Under the pieces are notes generated by a model. The model did not search any database and had not been told where the DNA came from. It saw only the letters and a program-made list of their open reading frames with translations. From Cryptomeria japonica (Eukaryota > Streptophyta > Pinopsida > Cupressales > Cupressaceae): a stretch of DNA of 64,000 bases. Shown here piece after piece: positions 1 through 11,623 of this stretch. Each line of letters starts with the position of its first letter. The stretch's first letter is position 1. The position numbers and the translations under genes were made by a program. Where the stretch lies: the NCBI RefSeq assembly GCF_030272615.1, contig NC_081410.1, positions 504,920,942 through 504,984,941 of the forward strand, written 5' to 3'.

Positions 1-635
1 ACAAAAGAACAAAAAGGAACAAAACCGCGAAAAGACACCTAATCTAAAAAAACACAAGGAGAGAAAACTAATTCACCAACCTGGTGAATTGAAAATCAAA
101 CGAACACTAAGAAAGAGAGCTCGGGAGTCCGGAGGTTCGCGACTTGGAGCTATGGAGGAGAAACTCTGAATGCACAAATGAACTAAAAAAGTTCATTATC
201 TCCTATATATAGCCTCCCAAAACCCTTCCGTATGAAAACCATAAACATGACCCCGAGACTCCGGGGTTCTGGGGTCGATAGACCCAAGACCTCGGGACTC
301 CGGGACTCCGGAGTTCTGAGGTCGGAACAATAAGGAACCTCGAGACTCCGGGATCCTGGAGTTCTGAGGCAAAACCAAAAGAGCCTCGGGACTTTGGAAT
401 TCTGGATTTCTGAGGTAAAACCCAAAAGGGACCTCAGGACTCTGGGATTTTGGAGTTCTGATGTCGACACCAAAAAGAACCTCGGGACTCCAGGACTCTG
501 GAGTTCTGAGGTAAAGACAAAAAGAACCTCAGGATTCCGGGACTTCGAAGTTCCGAGGTAAAAATAAAAAAATGGGGGGTTCCATATTTTGACTCAAGGA
601 AACCAAATAACGAAATAAATATGCTAGGCATAACA
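1..635 (+). repeat. Gypsy-type LTR, copy A (cut by the window edge)
   Basis: About 630 bp here align almost base for base with 24133-24758, in the same orientation, so this is one of a pair of long direct repeats. The right end reads ...CATAACA, a usual LTR 3' end in CA. It is followed after two bases by a TGGCGACT primer-site motif, which makes this look like a plus-strand 5' LTR. A TATATATAG box lies near 213. The centre holds a tandem array of palindromic units. The left end lies outside the window, so target duplications cannot be checked. The six-frame ORFs inside it are low-complexity repeat products, not genes. Confidence 0.7.
245..570. repeat. Tandem array of ~47-bp palindromic units in LTR A
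   Basis: About seven degenerate units follow one another. Each has the form CCTCGGGACTCC, then GGAGTTCTGAGGT, then an A-rich spacer containing AACCAAAAAG. The core ACTCCGGAGT is a perfect palindrome and the flanks CCTCGG/CTGAGG extend the dyad, so every unit can fold as a short hairpin. The same array sits at 24380-24690 in LTR B. Confidence 0.75.
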
Positions 636-637
636 AA

Positions 638-652
638 TGGCGACTATCTGGG
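638..652 (+). promoter_or_regulatory. Primer-binding-site-like motif
   Basis: TGGCGACTATCTGGG lies two bases after the CATAACA end of LTR A. TGGCGACT is the familiar start of primer sites used by Ogre/Tat-type gypsy elements (tRNA-Arg type, from general knowledge). It implies a plus-strand element starting here, although the gypsy coding sequence further right is on the minus strand. Confidence 0.55.
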
Positions 653-1666
653 AAAAATGACTATAGGCAATTTAGAATTTGAGAATCTCTGGTTAACTCG
701 ATACGTAAGGCTATTATCACTCAAAAGGATGTATAAGAATTTTAAGATGAATAAGTGATTTGAACAAACAACCAAGATGAGATATAGACATGATCAACTC
801 TTAAGTGTGTGCATATGATTTATTACTCCATCATTTCAATAATGTAGATAGGCAGAGGAAACTAGGCGCAAGTTACATAGGTGAAGTCGTTAATCGTGTT
901 TCGTGCAAGGTTATCCTGGGCATAGCTCTGCTGCCAGCCAGACGTCTATAGCCCCAACAGAGATACCTCTGGCTTCCATCAAGCAGTGCTCCACTGCCAG
1001 CCAGGCGTCCATAGCCCCGGTGGAGATTACTTGAAACACCCATTTGAGTTGCTTAAGAAGATCATTTATCTTATTATTTTTTTTCTTCTCTCTTTTTTTT
1101 TTTGAAAGAGATTTATAGGATATAGAGAATGACTTCTTTCTTCAATAATCTCTTAAGCAACTTCCAAACATTGAAGTTTGATGACTGGGTTGGAAGCCAT
1201 AGTGGATAACATGAAACACCTTGACTTCGGATTTTTCACTTGATACCCAGTTTATCAGTTATCTCACAAAACCTTTCTGATGTATCTGAATGTGGCGTTA
1301 GTGCTAAGTTTATCAAGCTAGCATTTTCCAAATTGAGAGTCAAAAAATCATATCATAATTAAATGATTATATACCACTTTGAACGAGTATAGACAAAGGT
1401 TTCAAACTCAACCAAATGACAATGAAAATATAAATAGCAGAGAGTCGAAGTCTCTCAGAATTTGGCAAGATGTTATACAAAGGATACCTACTTCCCTTCA
1501 GAATCTTCAAGAACAGAACATATACCCCGACTCAACAAACAAAAGAACAAACAAGCAAGGAAAACAAAAAGAAAAGGGAAAACACACAACAAGGCCCAAT
1601 GAAGCACAACCAAAAAGAAAAAAACAACTAACTACTATATACAACAGGTCAAGCTTTATTAAGGAT
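653..1666. other. Non-coding retroelement spacer
   Basis: I see no credible gene. The stretch could be leader of the element that starts at LTR A or 3' untranslated sequence of the minus-strand gypsy whose integrase ends at 1667. It holds a ~33-bp imperfect direct repeat (931-963 and 994-1027, CTGCCAGCCAGRCGTCYATA) and a polypyrimidine tract near 1072-1103. A 112-codon plus-strand frame at 1379-1717 is lysine- and glutamine-rich, overlaps the end of the integrase on the other strand and has no family motif. Confidence 0.5.
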
Positions 1667-2680
1667 TTAATCAAAGTAGTGCTTGAGGAACTGACCATTG
1701 ACGGGCAATGGTACTAGTTCTCTAGTCAATGAGCTCAACCTAAAAGTGTTCTCACCTAGAATTTTAGCTATTTGGTAAGGACCTAGCCACAACCTTTCAA
1801 ACTTGTGATGATCACCTTTCTTTTCCTTGGCCTTGTCCCATAACAAGACTAGGTCAGAGATCCGAAAAGCTTTCACCTTGGCTCTTTTATCAAACCATCT
1901 CTTAACAACTACTTGGTGATTGGCAAAGTGTTGTAGCATATTAATTATTTTTTCATCAAGTCTTAACAAGTTTAAAAGGCGAACCTCTACCTGATCCTCA
2001 ATATCAAGTTCTTTCATTAATTGGAGGACCGGTATTTGCAAGTTAATTGGGAAGACAGGGGTCTGGCCATAGACAAGGTAGTATGGAGAAGTTCCCAGGG
2101 CGGCTTTTATTCTTGTTCGATCAGCCCACAAGGCATATCTCAGTTGATTATGCCAATCCTTGGGATTTTTCTCGAGTAGCTTCTTGATGACATCTAGGAT
2201 GTTCTTGTTTGTGGATTCAGCCACCCCATTCCCTTGCGGGTAATAGTTGGATGAAAATTTCAATATCACTTTATATTGGTATGACCATTGCATCAACTAT
2301 GCGGAAGTAAAAACAAGACCATTATCACATACCAGAGCAAACGACATACTAAACCTGGTGACGATATGCTCTTCAATGAATTTCAGGACTACCTCAGTAG
2401 TAGCATTGCGGCAGGCTATGACTTCCATCCACTGGGTACAATAATCTGTTGCTGTAAGAATAAACTTATGTCCTGCAGATGAATTAGGGTTAATAACTCC
2501 TACAAAATCCAGGGCTCATTGAAAAATAGGTCTTACCTCAAGCATTGGCTGGAGAGGCATAGCAGGATTTCTTTCTCTGGAGGCTGCAGTTTGACACATA
2601 TGGCAATGTCGGACATGTTCATGAGTATCCTTAAATATGCTAGGCCAATAATATCCAGCCTTTAAAATTTGATGTGCAGT
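1667..2680 (-). pseudogene. Gypsy integrase, C-terminal part (broken)
   Basis: Integrase of the minus-strand gypsy element, which would insert cDNA into the host genome. Reading leftward from 2680, the frame opens in the zinc-binding region (AGYYWPSIFKD, then C-x2-C in CHMCQ). It continues through the catalytic core with Asp in ALDFVG, Asp in VCDNG and Glu in GVAESTNKN, and ends with a GPYQI...NTFRL C-terminal fold at 1667. Two in-frame stops break it, at about 2516 and just before 2296; both look like single substitutions (TGG to TGA, CAR to TAR). No chromodomain is evident. The N-terminus is cut at 2680, where copia sequence begins, so the HH half of the zinc motif is absent. Upstream parts of the same element lie at 10427-14382. 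Confidence 0.85.
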
Positions 2681-2806
2681 GGCATTGTTGTCAAAGGTGG
2701 AGAAGGAGTGAGAGTGAAGCGAAAAGATATCTGCAACAAATGGGGAGAAGATGTGAAGCAGAGAAGATATCTTTTGTATATTGCCATCAATGCCAAAGGG
2801 GGAGAT
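2681..2806 (+). repeat. Extra copy of copia 3' internal end, with polypurine tract
   Basis: These 126 bp match 8683-8808 with only a few differences. In the downstream copy this segment lies inside the element just before the 3' LTR. Both copies contain the polypurine tract AAAGGGGGAGA (2795-2805 here) directly before TGTTGGCATTATG. Finding it left of the 5' LTR means this boundary is not an ordinary insertion end. Confidence 0.85.
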
Positions 2807-4410
2807 TGTTGGCATTATGTGAACCAGCATGAGCCTTATGTAAACTGGCATGAAGACATAATGATATTGTATGTTGTCATTGATGTCAATATGAGACATG
2901 GTGAGAACCGGCACATGTGATAGGTGAAGAGAGAGGAACCGGCATATGTATGAACCGGTTTATATGCCAAAGTGAAGCAGCACATTTGTTCAAGGTGAAC
3001 CGGCATGTAGTTATGTGAACCGACACATGGAAGCATTGTATGGTTACTGGTTGGTAGGTAGCTTCCACTTCAGGGTTTCCAGTTGGAGCAACTCAAGTGA
3101 CTCAATCAGTAATCTTCGTGTGATGAGTTAGCAGTATGATGGAGGACAGATCGTGTTGCCACATAAGCTCTATGTGCGTGAAGGATCTTGCATGAAGAAG
3201 ACTATTCCTATCCACCTCAGGAAAGTGCGAAGTCTGTCAAATGGTGATAATGCGTGATGGGTTATCAACCGCCATGAAAACGGTGGATAATGGACGATGG
3301 AGAATGTCTTGAGATCGATTCAAGATTGTTGCATTTAATGCAGTATGATTCAACGGTCAGGATCGAATCGTTTGAATTGCTTAACTTAACAGGTTTACGG
3401 TAGGGTTTTTGCTACCGACCTGTATGTTTCCTATAAGGTCGATGTTGGGTTTCTATTTGAGGTTGTTGGCAAAAGTTGTGAGTGTGTATCCAAGGAAAGT
3501 GATACGTGATTCTTGCCAGACCATAGGAGAGAAGAGATACCAGCAAAGTGAATGTGCAGAAGGAAAAGAGGAGCCTAAATGGATCTGCATTAGCATTAAG
3601 TGCTATTAACAGATCATTGTAATACCTGTTGATCTCTAACCACTTCAACAGTTGCAAAATCCCCTAACAGGGTAGCCTTAACTGGCTTGATTCAAAATCC
3701 CTTAAATCGGGTGGTCTTAACCAGCTTGTTACAAATCCCTTAACCGGGTAACTCAAGGCTAATGAGTTTTGAGAAGCTTAGGAGATCATTTTAGCTATTG
3801 AGTTCTTGAAATCCTCTAATAAGGTGACCCTACCGAGTTTAACCCTTAACTGGGTATCGCTTAACCCGGTGATCCCTAACAGGATCGGTTCCTACCAGAA
3901 CCTATTGTAATGTCCTTAACCGAACAAGGCTCCTAACAGAGCGGAATTCCAAAGAGTTCAAAAAGTAGCTTGTGGGTATTCATCCCCACCGTGGTTTTTC
4001 CCAGTTGGGTTTCCACGTGAAAAATATGTGTGTCATGTGAAATGTTTTTTGTCTTATGATGTTTTGTCTTACCTGTTAAGCATATGAAGGTTCTATGTTT
4101 TATGTCTGTCTATAAAACACATTGAACTCACTGTTGTGAAGATCTGATGGTTAAGTTTACTTATTTATGCACGAGAATATAATGATACTGTGGTATTGAG
4201 ACAAGAGGAAAGCTTATTGGGTGACCGGTTCATGACTGGTCGAGCTATACTGGATGTTGCTGGTTGCACTCTGTTTTACTGGTATCCCTGTTTGTTAGTC
4301 TTTTAGAGTATTTGCTGTCAAATTGGTTTTGGATTCTATTGGTGTTTGTACTGATTCACCCCCCCCTCTTAGTACCGGTTTGGTACTAGTGGTTCATCAT
4401 TGAGTTATCA
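2807..4410 (+). repeat. Copia 5' LTR
   Basis: Starts TGTTGGCATTATG after a polypurine tract and ends GAGTTATCA just before the primer site. It matches 8809-10426 along its length. Short ACCGG-rich motifs and a C-run near 4361 are shared by both copies. Confidence 0.9.
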
Positions 4411-4412
4411 AT

Positions 4413-4424
4413 TGGTATCAGAGC
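4413..4424 (+). promoter_or_regulatory. Copia primer-binding site (tRNA-iMet type)
   Basis: TGGTATCAGAGC lies two bases after the LTR end and is complementary to the 3' end of plant initiator tRNA-Met, the usual primer of copia elements. Confidence 0.9.
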
Positions 4425-4479
4425 GCTCTAGGTCGTCTGTGTTGTAAGCTTAACCGCTTGAGGAAAAGATCCTAGCCAA

Positions 4480-7400
4480 ATGATGAAGAGGGAAGGTCCA
4501 AAGTTCAATAGGGAAAACTTTGGTATATGGAAGGACAGGATGAAGATATTCATCAAAAGCATGGGTGTTCAACACTGGAGTTATGTTTAAAATGTATATG
4601 TTGTTCCTACCGGTACTCTCACCGATGACCAAAAGAGAGAGATACAAGAAAATGGGCAAGTCATGGAAGCCCTCATCAGTAGTCTTTCTAACATTGAGTT
4701 TATTGATGTTCAAGACAAGGCAAATCCCAAAGAGGTATGGGATGCTCTTGAAAATATCTATGGTGGTGATGAGCATGTAAAACAGGCTAAGGAAGAGAGC
4801 CTGAGAGGAAAGTTTGAAGACATGCGAATGGTTGAAGGAGAGACCATTCAACAGTATGGAATAAGAATCAAAATAGTTGTTGGAGAAATAAAGAGTGCAG
4901 GTGGCAAAATAGAAGATTCCATTGTGGTAAGTAAAGTCCTGAGATCCCTGTTGCCGGTCTATGCAATAAGGGTTGCTGCTATTCAGGAGCTGAGATCAAT
5001 AGACAAGTCTAAGGCGTCCTTGGATTCCATCATAGCCAAGTTGACAACCTATGAGCTGAATAGCTTTGATGGTAGTGTTCAAAAGTCAGAATCAGATTTT
5101 AAAGCTTCTGCTATACCATCTACAAAAGGAAAAGAGGCTAGCACTAGTGGCGAACCCAATCAGAACAAAGAAATGAAGGAAGATGATTTTCTGATGGAAT
5201 TTGAAGCTCTTCTTGCCAGGAGATTTTCAAAAGGGACTGGTAAATACAAAGGTAAGCTTCCTTTGAAATGTTTCTCTTGTAACCGGATAGGACATATTGC
5301 TATGAACTGTCCTATTAGTGACATCAAGGACAAACCAGAAAGGTTCAAGAAATTCAAAGGAGGAAATCGGAGAAATTGTTTTGTGGCAGTTGATGAAGGT
5401 GTCACAGATGAGGAATCAGAAGATGAAGAGAATGAAGACATTGTGTTCGTTGCTGTAAAGGAAGATGTGGCAGACAAGAAGGCTCTTGTCTCCCGGTTTG
5501 ATGATTCCAATGAGTGGATCATTGATAGTGGCTGCTCTCACCATATGACCGGTGACCGGAGCAAGTTTCTATCCTTAGAAGAGTATGATGGTGGTGTGGT
5601 TCGCTTTGGAAATGATGCACCATGCATGGTCAAAGGGAGAGGGTCCATCTCCTTGAATGGAAAGAGTAGTGCTGACAATGTGTATTGGGTTGATGGTCTC
5701 AGACACAACCTTCTAAGTGTTGCCCAGTTAAATGACAGTGGCCTCACTCTGCAATTCAAGAATGGAGTTTGCAGAATCAAAGGTGAAGATGGTAAATTGG
5801 TAGCCACCGACATGCAGACTAAAGGTAACCTATTTCATCTAAATTATAATATAAGTACATGTCTTATGGCTAAGCTTGATGATAGCTGGATATGGCATAG
5901 GAGATTCTGTCATGTGAACTTTGACAACATTGTGAAGGCTAGTAAGATCAAGGCAGTTAGAGGGTTGTCGGTGCTGAGCAAACTAGATAATACCTTGTGT
6001 AGAGAATGTCAATTGGGGAAAATGTCTTCTTCAACCTTTAAAGGTAAATCTTTCACTGCTGACAACTTGCTTGATCTTGTGCATACTGATTTATGTGGTC
6101 CTATGAAAACTAGAAGTGTGCAGGGTGATAGGTACTTCATGATTCTCACTGATGACTACTCAAGAATGATGTGGGTCACATTCTTGAAAGACAAGTCTGA
6201 AGCTTTTGGGAAATTCAAAGCTTTCAAAGCATTAGTGGAGAAGGAAAGCGGTAAAAGGATCAAGTGTCTCAGAACTGATCAAGGAGGGGAATTCACTTCC
6301 AGTGAATTCAACAAGTACTGCGAAGAATTTGGCATCAAGAGACAGTTGTCTGCCCCCCGGACTCCACAACAGAATGGCCTAGCAGAGAGGAATAACCAGA
6401 CTGTGGTTGAAGTAGCTAGAACTATGTTGATCCAAGGAAAGGTTGCTCACACCTTTTGGAGAGAAGCGGTGAGCACTGTAGTCTACACTATGAATCGGTT
6501 ACTCATCAAAAAGGGTAAGGACAAAACTCCTTATGAGTATTGGACCGGTAAGACACCTGTGGTTAACTAATTTAAGGTATTTGGTAGCAAATGTTACATC
6601 AAGAGGAGTGAACATCAAGGCAAATTTGAAGCTAAATGTGATGAAGGAATATTTCTAGGATATTCCACCAAGAGTAAAGCTTTCAAGTGCTACAACAATA
6701 GGACTCAGAGAATTATGGAAAGCATCAATGTAAGAGTTGATGAATCCTCTGAGAAGATTGAGGAAACTGACAGTGAGCAAGTTGTAAATGAACCAGTTGC
6801 AACCTTCTGGGAACCAGTTGTCAGTCAACCTAGTATTAGTAACAGTGTTCCTGAACCGGTGAATGTTGATACCGATGAAGAAGAAAAGCAAGAAGAACCA
6901 GTGAAGACCATTCCTCGGTATGTCAAGTTGAATCATGATCCTAAGCAGATCATAGGTGATAAGGATGCAGGAATCCTTACCAGAAGAAAGATCAGAGAAA
7001 ACTCATGTATGATCTCTAAATTTGAGCCCAAGTCATTCAAAGAGGCTCATAAAGATGAAGACTGGATCAAGGCAATGGAAGAAGAACTTGACCAGATAGA
7101 GAAAAATGGTACATGGTCCTTGGTACCCAGACCAGAGCATAAAAATGTCATTGGCACCAAATGGGTGTTCAGAACTAAGTTGAATGAGGATGGTACAGTG
7201 ATTAGAAATAAAGCCAGACTGGTATGCAAAGGATATGCTCAAGAAGAAGGTGAAGACTATGGGGAAACCTTTGCTCTTGTAGCCAGATTGGAAGGAGTTC
7301 GTATGCTTCTTGCATATGCAGCTTTTAAGAGATTCAAGGTATATCAAATGGATGTAAAATCCGCATTCCTAAATGGTGTACATGAAGAGGAGGTGTATAT

Positions 7401-8547
7401 TGAGCAACCAGATGGGTTTACCCTATCTAAAGACAGTGACATGGTATGTAGGCTACACAAAGCATTATATGGTCTAAAGCAAGCACCTAGGGCATGGTAT
7501 GAGCGCCTACATTCCCATCTTGTGAAGATTGGATTTGAGAGAACAAGTGAAGATAGCAATATCTACTTGAAGTCTGAAGAAGATCAGATCCTGATCTGTG
7601 AAGTTTTTGTTGATGACATTATCTTTGGAGGAGATGACAAGATGAGTCATGAGTTTGCTGATGAAATGAAGAAAGAGTTTGAGATGTCACTTATAGGGGA
7701 GATTAAGTTCTTCATTGGACTGCAGATCCAGTAGATGAATGATGGAATCTTCATCACTCAGTCCAAATATGTCAAAGAGGTGTTGAAGACTTTTGGCATG
7801 GAAGATAGCAAACCGGTTGGTACACCAATGGTGACCGGTTGCAAATTGATAAAGGAGGATGATTCTGCACTGGTTGATGAGAAGGAATACCGGTCAATGA
7901 TTGGTAAGTTGCATTATGTAGTGCATAGCACACCGGATATTGCACATGCAGTTGGCATCACTGCAAGGTTCCAGAAGAGTCCAAGATAATCTCACTTGAG
8001 TGCAGTCAAGCGGATTCTTAGGTATCTGAAGGGGACAATTGACTATGGATTGTGGTACCCATACAACAATAATTTCAATCTGAAAGTATTCACAGATGCT
8101 GATTGGGCCTATAATATGGATGATCGGAAGAGCACAACCGGTGGTGCATTCTTTCTAGGTGGTAGACTGGTCTCATGGATGAGTAAAAAGCAGAGTTGCA
8201 TCTCTCAGCCTATAGCGGAAGCGGAGTATGTTGCAGCTTTCATGAACTACACTCAGACAATCTGGATGAAGCATGTAGTAGAAGGCTTCAAGATCCATGT
8301 ATCTGAACCGGTAAGTATATTCTGTGATAACACAAGTGCTATCAATATATCAAAGAATCCAGTTTTACATTCTAGAACCAAGCATTTTGAGATTAAGTAT
8401 CATTTCTTAAGGGAAAAGGTTCAGAATAAAGAGATTGCACTGGAGTATGTGTCCAGTAAGGAGTAGTTAGTAGACATATTCACCAAGCCTCTCGCAAAGA
8501 CAACATTTGTGCATTTGAGAGGTGAATTAGGGGTATTGCCCCTTTAG
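4480..8547 (+). pseudogene. Copia gag-pol polyprotein, five in-frame stops
   Basis: One continuous frame of about 1356 codons with no frameshift. It runs from the ATG at 4480 to the terminal TAG at 8545, and stop codons break it at 4588, 6568, 7732, 7987 and 8464. Domains in order are: gag with a CCHC knuckle (CFSCNRIGHIAMNCP, about residue 265); aspartic protease (IDSGCSHHM, about 346); integrase with an HHCC finger (CRECQLGK) and catalytic Asp537, Asp600, Glu636 (D-35-E spacing); reverse transcriptase ([19 protein letters not shown] near 1042); RNase H (FTDADWA, EAEYVAA, FCDNTSA). The order protease-integrase-RT-RNase H is diagnostic of Ty1/copia. At least three of the stops fit CAA/CAG turned to TAA/TAG, as expected from deamination of methylated cytosine. 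It cannot make a full polyprotein. Confidence 0.93.
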
Positions 8548-8808
8548 GAGGTGAACTAAAAGTGATTGTTCCACATCAGTCAGGTATTGCAAACACAAAT
8601 ATTTTGTTGATTGGTGTGTTTATGGATGCTACTCCTCAAGGGGAGCAGCATGATGAAACAGTGATAATTGTACCTCCACTTTGGCATTGTTGTCAAAGGT
8701 GGAGAAGGAGTGAGAGTGAAGCGAAAAGATATCTGCAAAAAATGGGGAGAAGATGTGAAGCAGAGAAGATATCTTTTGTATATTTCCATCAATGCCAAAG
8801 GGGGAGAT
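8548..8808 (+). other. Copia 3' untranslated region and polypurine tract
   Basis: Non-coding tail between the gag-pol stop and the 3' LTR. The tract AAAGGGGGAGA (8797-8807) abuts the TG start of the LTR and would prime plus-strand synthesis. The last 126 bp recur at 2681-2806. Confidence 0.8.
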
Positions 8809-10426
8809 TGTTGGCATTATGTGAACTGGCATGAGCCTTATGTAAACTGGCATGAAGACATAATGATATTGTATGTTGTCATTGATGTCAATATGAGACA
8901 TGGTGAGAACCGGCACATGTGATAGGTGAAGAGAGAGGAACCGACATATGTATGAACCGGTTTATATGCCAAAGTGAAGCGGCACATTTGTTCAAGGTGA
9001 ACCGGCATGTAGTTATATGAACCAGCACATGGAAGCATTGTATGGTTACCGGTTGGTAGGTAGCTTCCACTTCAAGGTTTCCGTTTGGAGCAACTCAAGT
9101 GACTCAATTGGTAATCTTCATGTGATGAGTTAGCAGTATGATGGAGGACAGATCGTGTTGCCACGTAAGCTCTATGTGCGTGAAGGATCTTGCATGAAGA
9201 AGACTATTCCTATCCACCTCGGGAAAGTGTGAAGTCTGTCAAACGGTGATAATGCATGATGGGTTATCAGCCGCCATGAAAATGGTGGATAATGGATGAT
9301 GGAGAATGTCTTGAGATCGATTCAAGATTGGTGCATTTAATGCAGTATGATTCAATGGTCAGGATTGAACTGTTTGAATTGCTTAACCTAACAGGTTTAG
9401 GGTTTAGGGTTTTTACTACTGACCTATATGTTTCCTATAAGGTTGATGTTGGGTTTCTATCTGAGGTTGTTGGCAAAAGTTGTGAGTGTGTATCCAAGGA
9501 AAGTGATACGTGATTCTTGCCAGACCATAGGAGAGAAGAGATACCAGCAAAGTGAATGTGCAGAAGGAAAAGAGGATCCTAAATGGATCTGCATTAGCAT
9601 TAAGTGTTGTTAACAGATCATTGTAATACCTGTTGATCTCTAACCACTTCAACAGTTGCAAAATCCCCTAACAGGGTAGCCTTAACTGGCTTGATTCAAA
9701 ATCCCTTAAATCAAGTGGTCTTAACCGACTTGTTACAAATCCCTTAACCGGGTAACTCAAGGCTAATGAGTTCTGAGAAGCTTGAGAAGCTTAGGAGATC
9801 CTTTCAGCTATTGAGTTCTTGAAATCCTCTAACAAGGTGACCCTACTGGGTTTAACCCTTAACTAGGTATCCCTTAACCAGGTGATCCCTAACAGGATCG
9901 GTTCCTACCAGAACCTATTGTAATGTCCTTAACTGGACAAGGCTCCTAACAGAGCGAACTTCCAAAGAGTTCAAAAAGCAGCTTGTGGGTATTCATCCCC
10001 ATCGTGGTTTTTCCCAGTTGGGTTTCCACGTGAAAAATATGTGTGTCATGTGAAATGTTTTTTGTCTTATGATGCTTTGTCTTACCTGCTAAGCATATGA
10101 AGGTTCTATGTTTTATGCCTGTCTATAAAACACATTGAACTCACTGTTGTGAAGATCTTATGGTTAAGTTTACTTATTTATGCATGATAATATAATGATA
10201 TTGTGGTATTGAGCCAAGAGGAAAGCTTATTGGGTGACCAGTTCATGACTGGTCGAGCTATACTGGATGTTGTCGGTTGCACTCTGTTTTACCAGTATCC
10301 ATGTTTGTTAGTCTTTTAGAGTATTTGTTGTCAAACCGGTTTTGGATTCTATTGGTGTTTGTACTGATTCACCCCCCCCCCCTCTCAGTACCGGTTTGGT
10401 ACTAGTGGTTCATCATTGAGTTATCA
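8809..10426 (+). repeat. Copia 3' LTR
   Basis: Starts TGTTGGCATTATG and ends GAGTTATCA. It matches the 5' LTR at about 95% by eye, with small indels such as a duplicated GAAGCTTGA near 9780 and a longer C-run near 10371. Gypsy sequence resumes at 10427. Confidence 0.9.
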
Positions 10427-11623
10427 CTGTATCAACTTTTCTCTTTCGCCTTGAGTGCAAATTTTCCCAATATAAACAATTTTCTCTTGTCCTTGAGGAC
10501 CAATATTATGAGGCTCGTATTTTCCACCATTCGAGTCAGTTGTTAATCTCTCTTTTACTCTTGAGTCTAAATCAAAAAGTCTCTCCAAGGTGACCATCCC
10601 TTTAGGAATAACATTGGTTGGCAAATCCAAAATATCCACATTACCTTCGTTATTGAAATCATTTGATTTATCTTCCTCATCAATAATTTGATCTTCAAAA
10701 GCCCCCGAATTGGTGAGAAAAGCTAAGATATGGGCATCATCCAGGAAAACTTGGAAATGTTTGATATTATCAGGCACCGCAGGTGCAGAGATTAATTCCA
10801 CCGAAAACTTCTTTAAAGGGGATTGGCTTACTGGTTCTAATGTACTAGCAACTACATCCAGTGCATCGGGTATTCCGTTTACTTTCCTAGGTACCAATTG
10901 AATGTCAAAAGCCTCGAAATCTTCAATCAGATCCCACACTCTATTCTGATATGTCGCTAACCTCTTGTCAAGGCACGCGTATTGGCTTCGCACTTGTTTA
11001 ACCACCAACTCTGAATCTCCTTGCACCTTTAAACACTTTGCTCCTTTCTTATGAGCGAAAAGTAATCCTCTAATTAAAGCTTCGTACTCCGTTACATTAT
11101 TAGTACAAGGGAATTTAAGTCGGTAAGAAGCTAAAAGGGTTTTCCCTTTTGGGTTGGTTAACTCTACGCCTGCTCCGCTGCCTTGTTTGGATCTTGACCC
11201 ATCAAACTTTAAAAACCATATTTCATCTTTTGGTTTCTTCGTATTTTTCACCTTTGGGTCAATGCTGAGGTTAATGCTCAGAGAGGATTGTTTCTCCTCA
11301 AGCTCAAGACTTTGTACCAATTGAGTTTGTTCAATCCCTGGTTGTATAAGCACTTTGATTGTATTCAAGACAATCTCCTATTCAGATTGAGGTTGAAATT
11401 TGGAATGTGTTTCCTCCTTCTTAAGCTTCAAAGGAACATCTCCCTCTTCATTTTTAACAACCTTAACTACAAGAATTTCGTGGTTGCATTCTTTAGGTAA
11501 GGTAATCTTGTCTACGGGCTTGATTGTCTGAGACTCTAATTCGACACCTTGAACTTCCCCCATATTGTTGGTATGATCATCTTCTTTGAATGGAACCGGA
11601 TTCATCAACTTTGTGATCTCATT
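10427..11623 (-). pseudogene. Gypsy additional RNase H (aRH) and start of RT region
   Basis: Same frame as the protease block upstream, with a stop at 11378. After a linker comes an RNase H fold with all four acidic positions: Asp in KFDGSRS, Glu in VTEYEAL, Asp in QGDSELV and Asp in NGIPDALD. It resembles the extra RNase H of Tat-type gypsy elements rather than the one that follows RT. The C-terminal part (NIGPQGQEKIVYIG, then QGEREKLIQ) looks like the conserved lead-in to RT in Tat-like elements, so here aRH lies between protease and RT. The frame is cut by the copia LTR at 10426, and RT itself is not found anywhere in this element. Confidence 0.8.

Larger units (their letters stand above)
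2807..10426 (+). mobile_element. Ty1/copia LTR retrotransposon, complete but decayed
   Basis: The element has two LTRs of about 1.6 kb, an iMet-type primer site, a single gag-pol frame and a polypurine tract, all in the expected order on the plus strand. It lies within the minus-strand gypsy element. The flanking bases (GGAGAT on the left, CTGTA on the right) show no 5-bp target duplication, and the left flank is itself copia sequence. Over the first 300 bp the LTRs differ by about 14 mostly transitional changes, roughly 95% identity by eye, so the insertion is not recent. Confidence 0.9.

Noticed and set aside
183-473. Minus-strand 96-codon ORF
   Set aside because: It is the translation of the palindromic tandem array, with a Ser/Pro/Glu repeat composition and no domain.
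245-570. Regular repeats that could suggest a CRISPR array
   Set aside because: Units are degenerate, palindromic throughout and have A-rich spacers that are repeated, not unique; the context is a plant LTR.
1379-1717. 112-codon Lys/Gln-rich ORF as a gene
   Set aside because: It is A-rich by composition, antisense to the integrase end, and lacks any motif.
2247-2482. Plus-strand ORFs over the integrase
   Set aside because: Shadows of the minus-strand integrase frame.
2676-10431. Target-site duplication around the copia element
   Set aside because: The flanks (GCAGT or GAGAT on the left, CTGTA on the right) do not match at any reasonable boundary.
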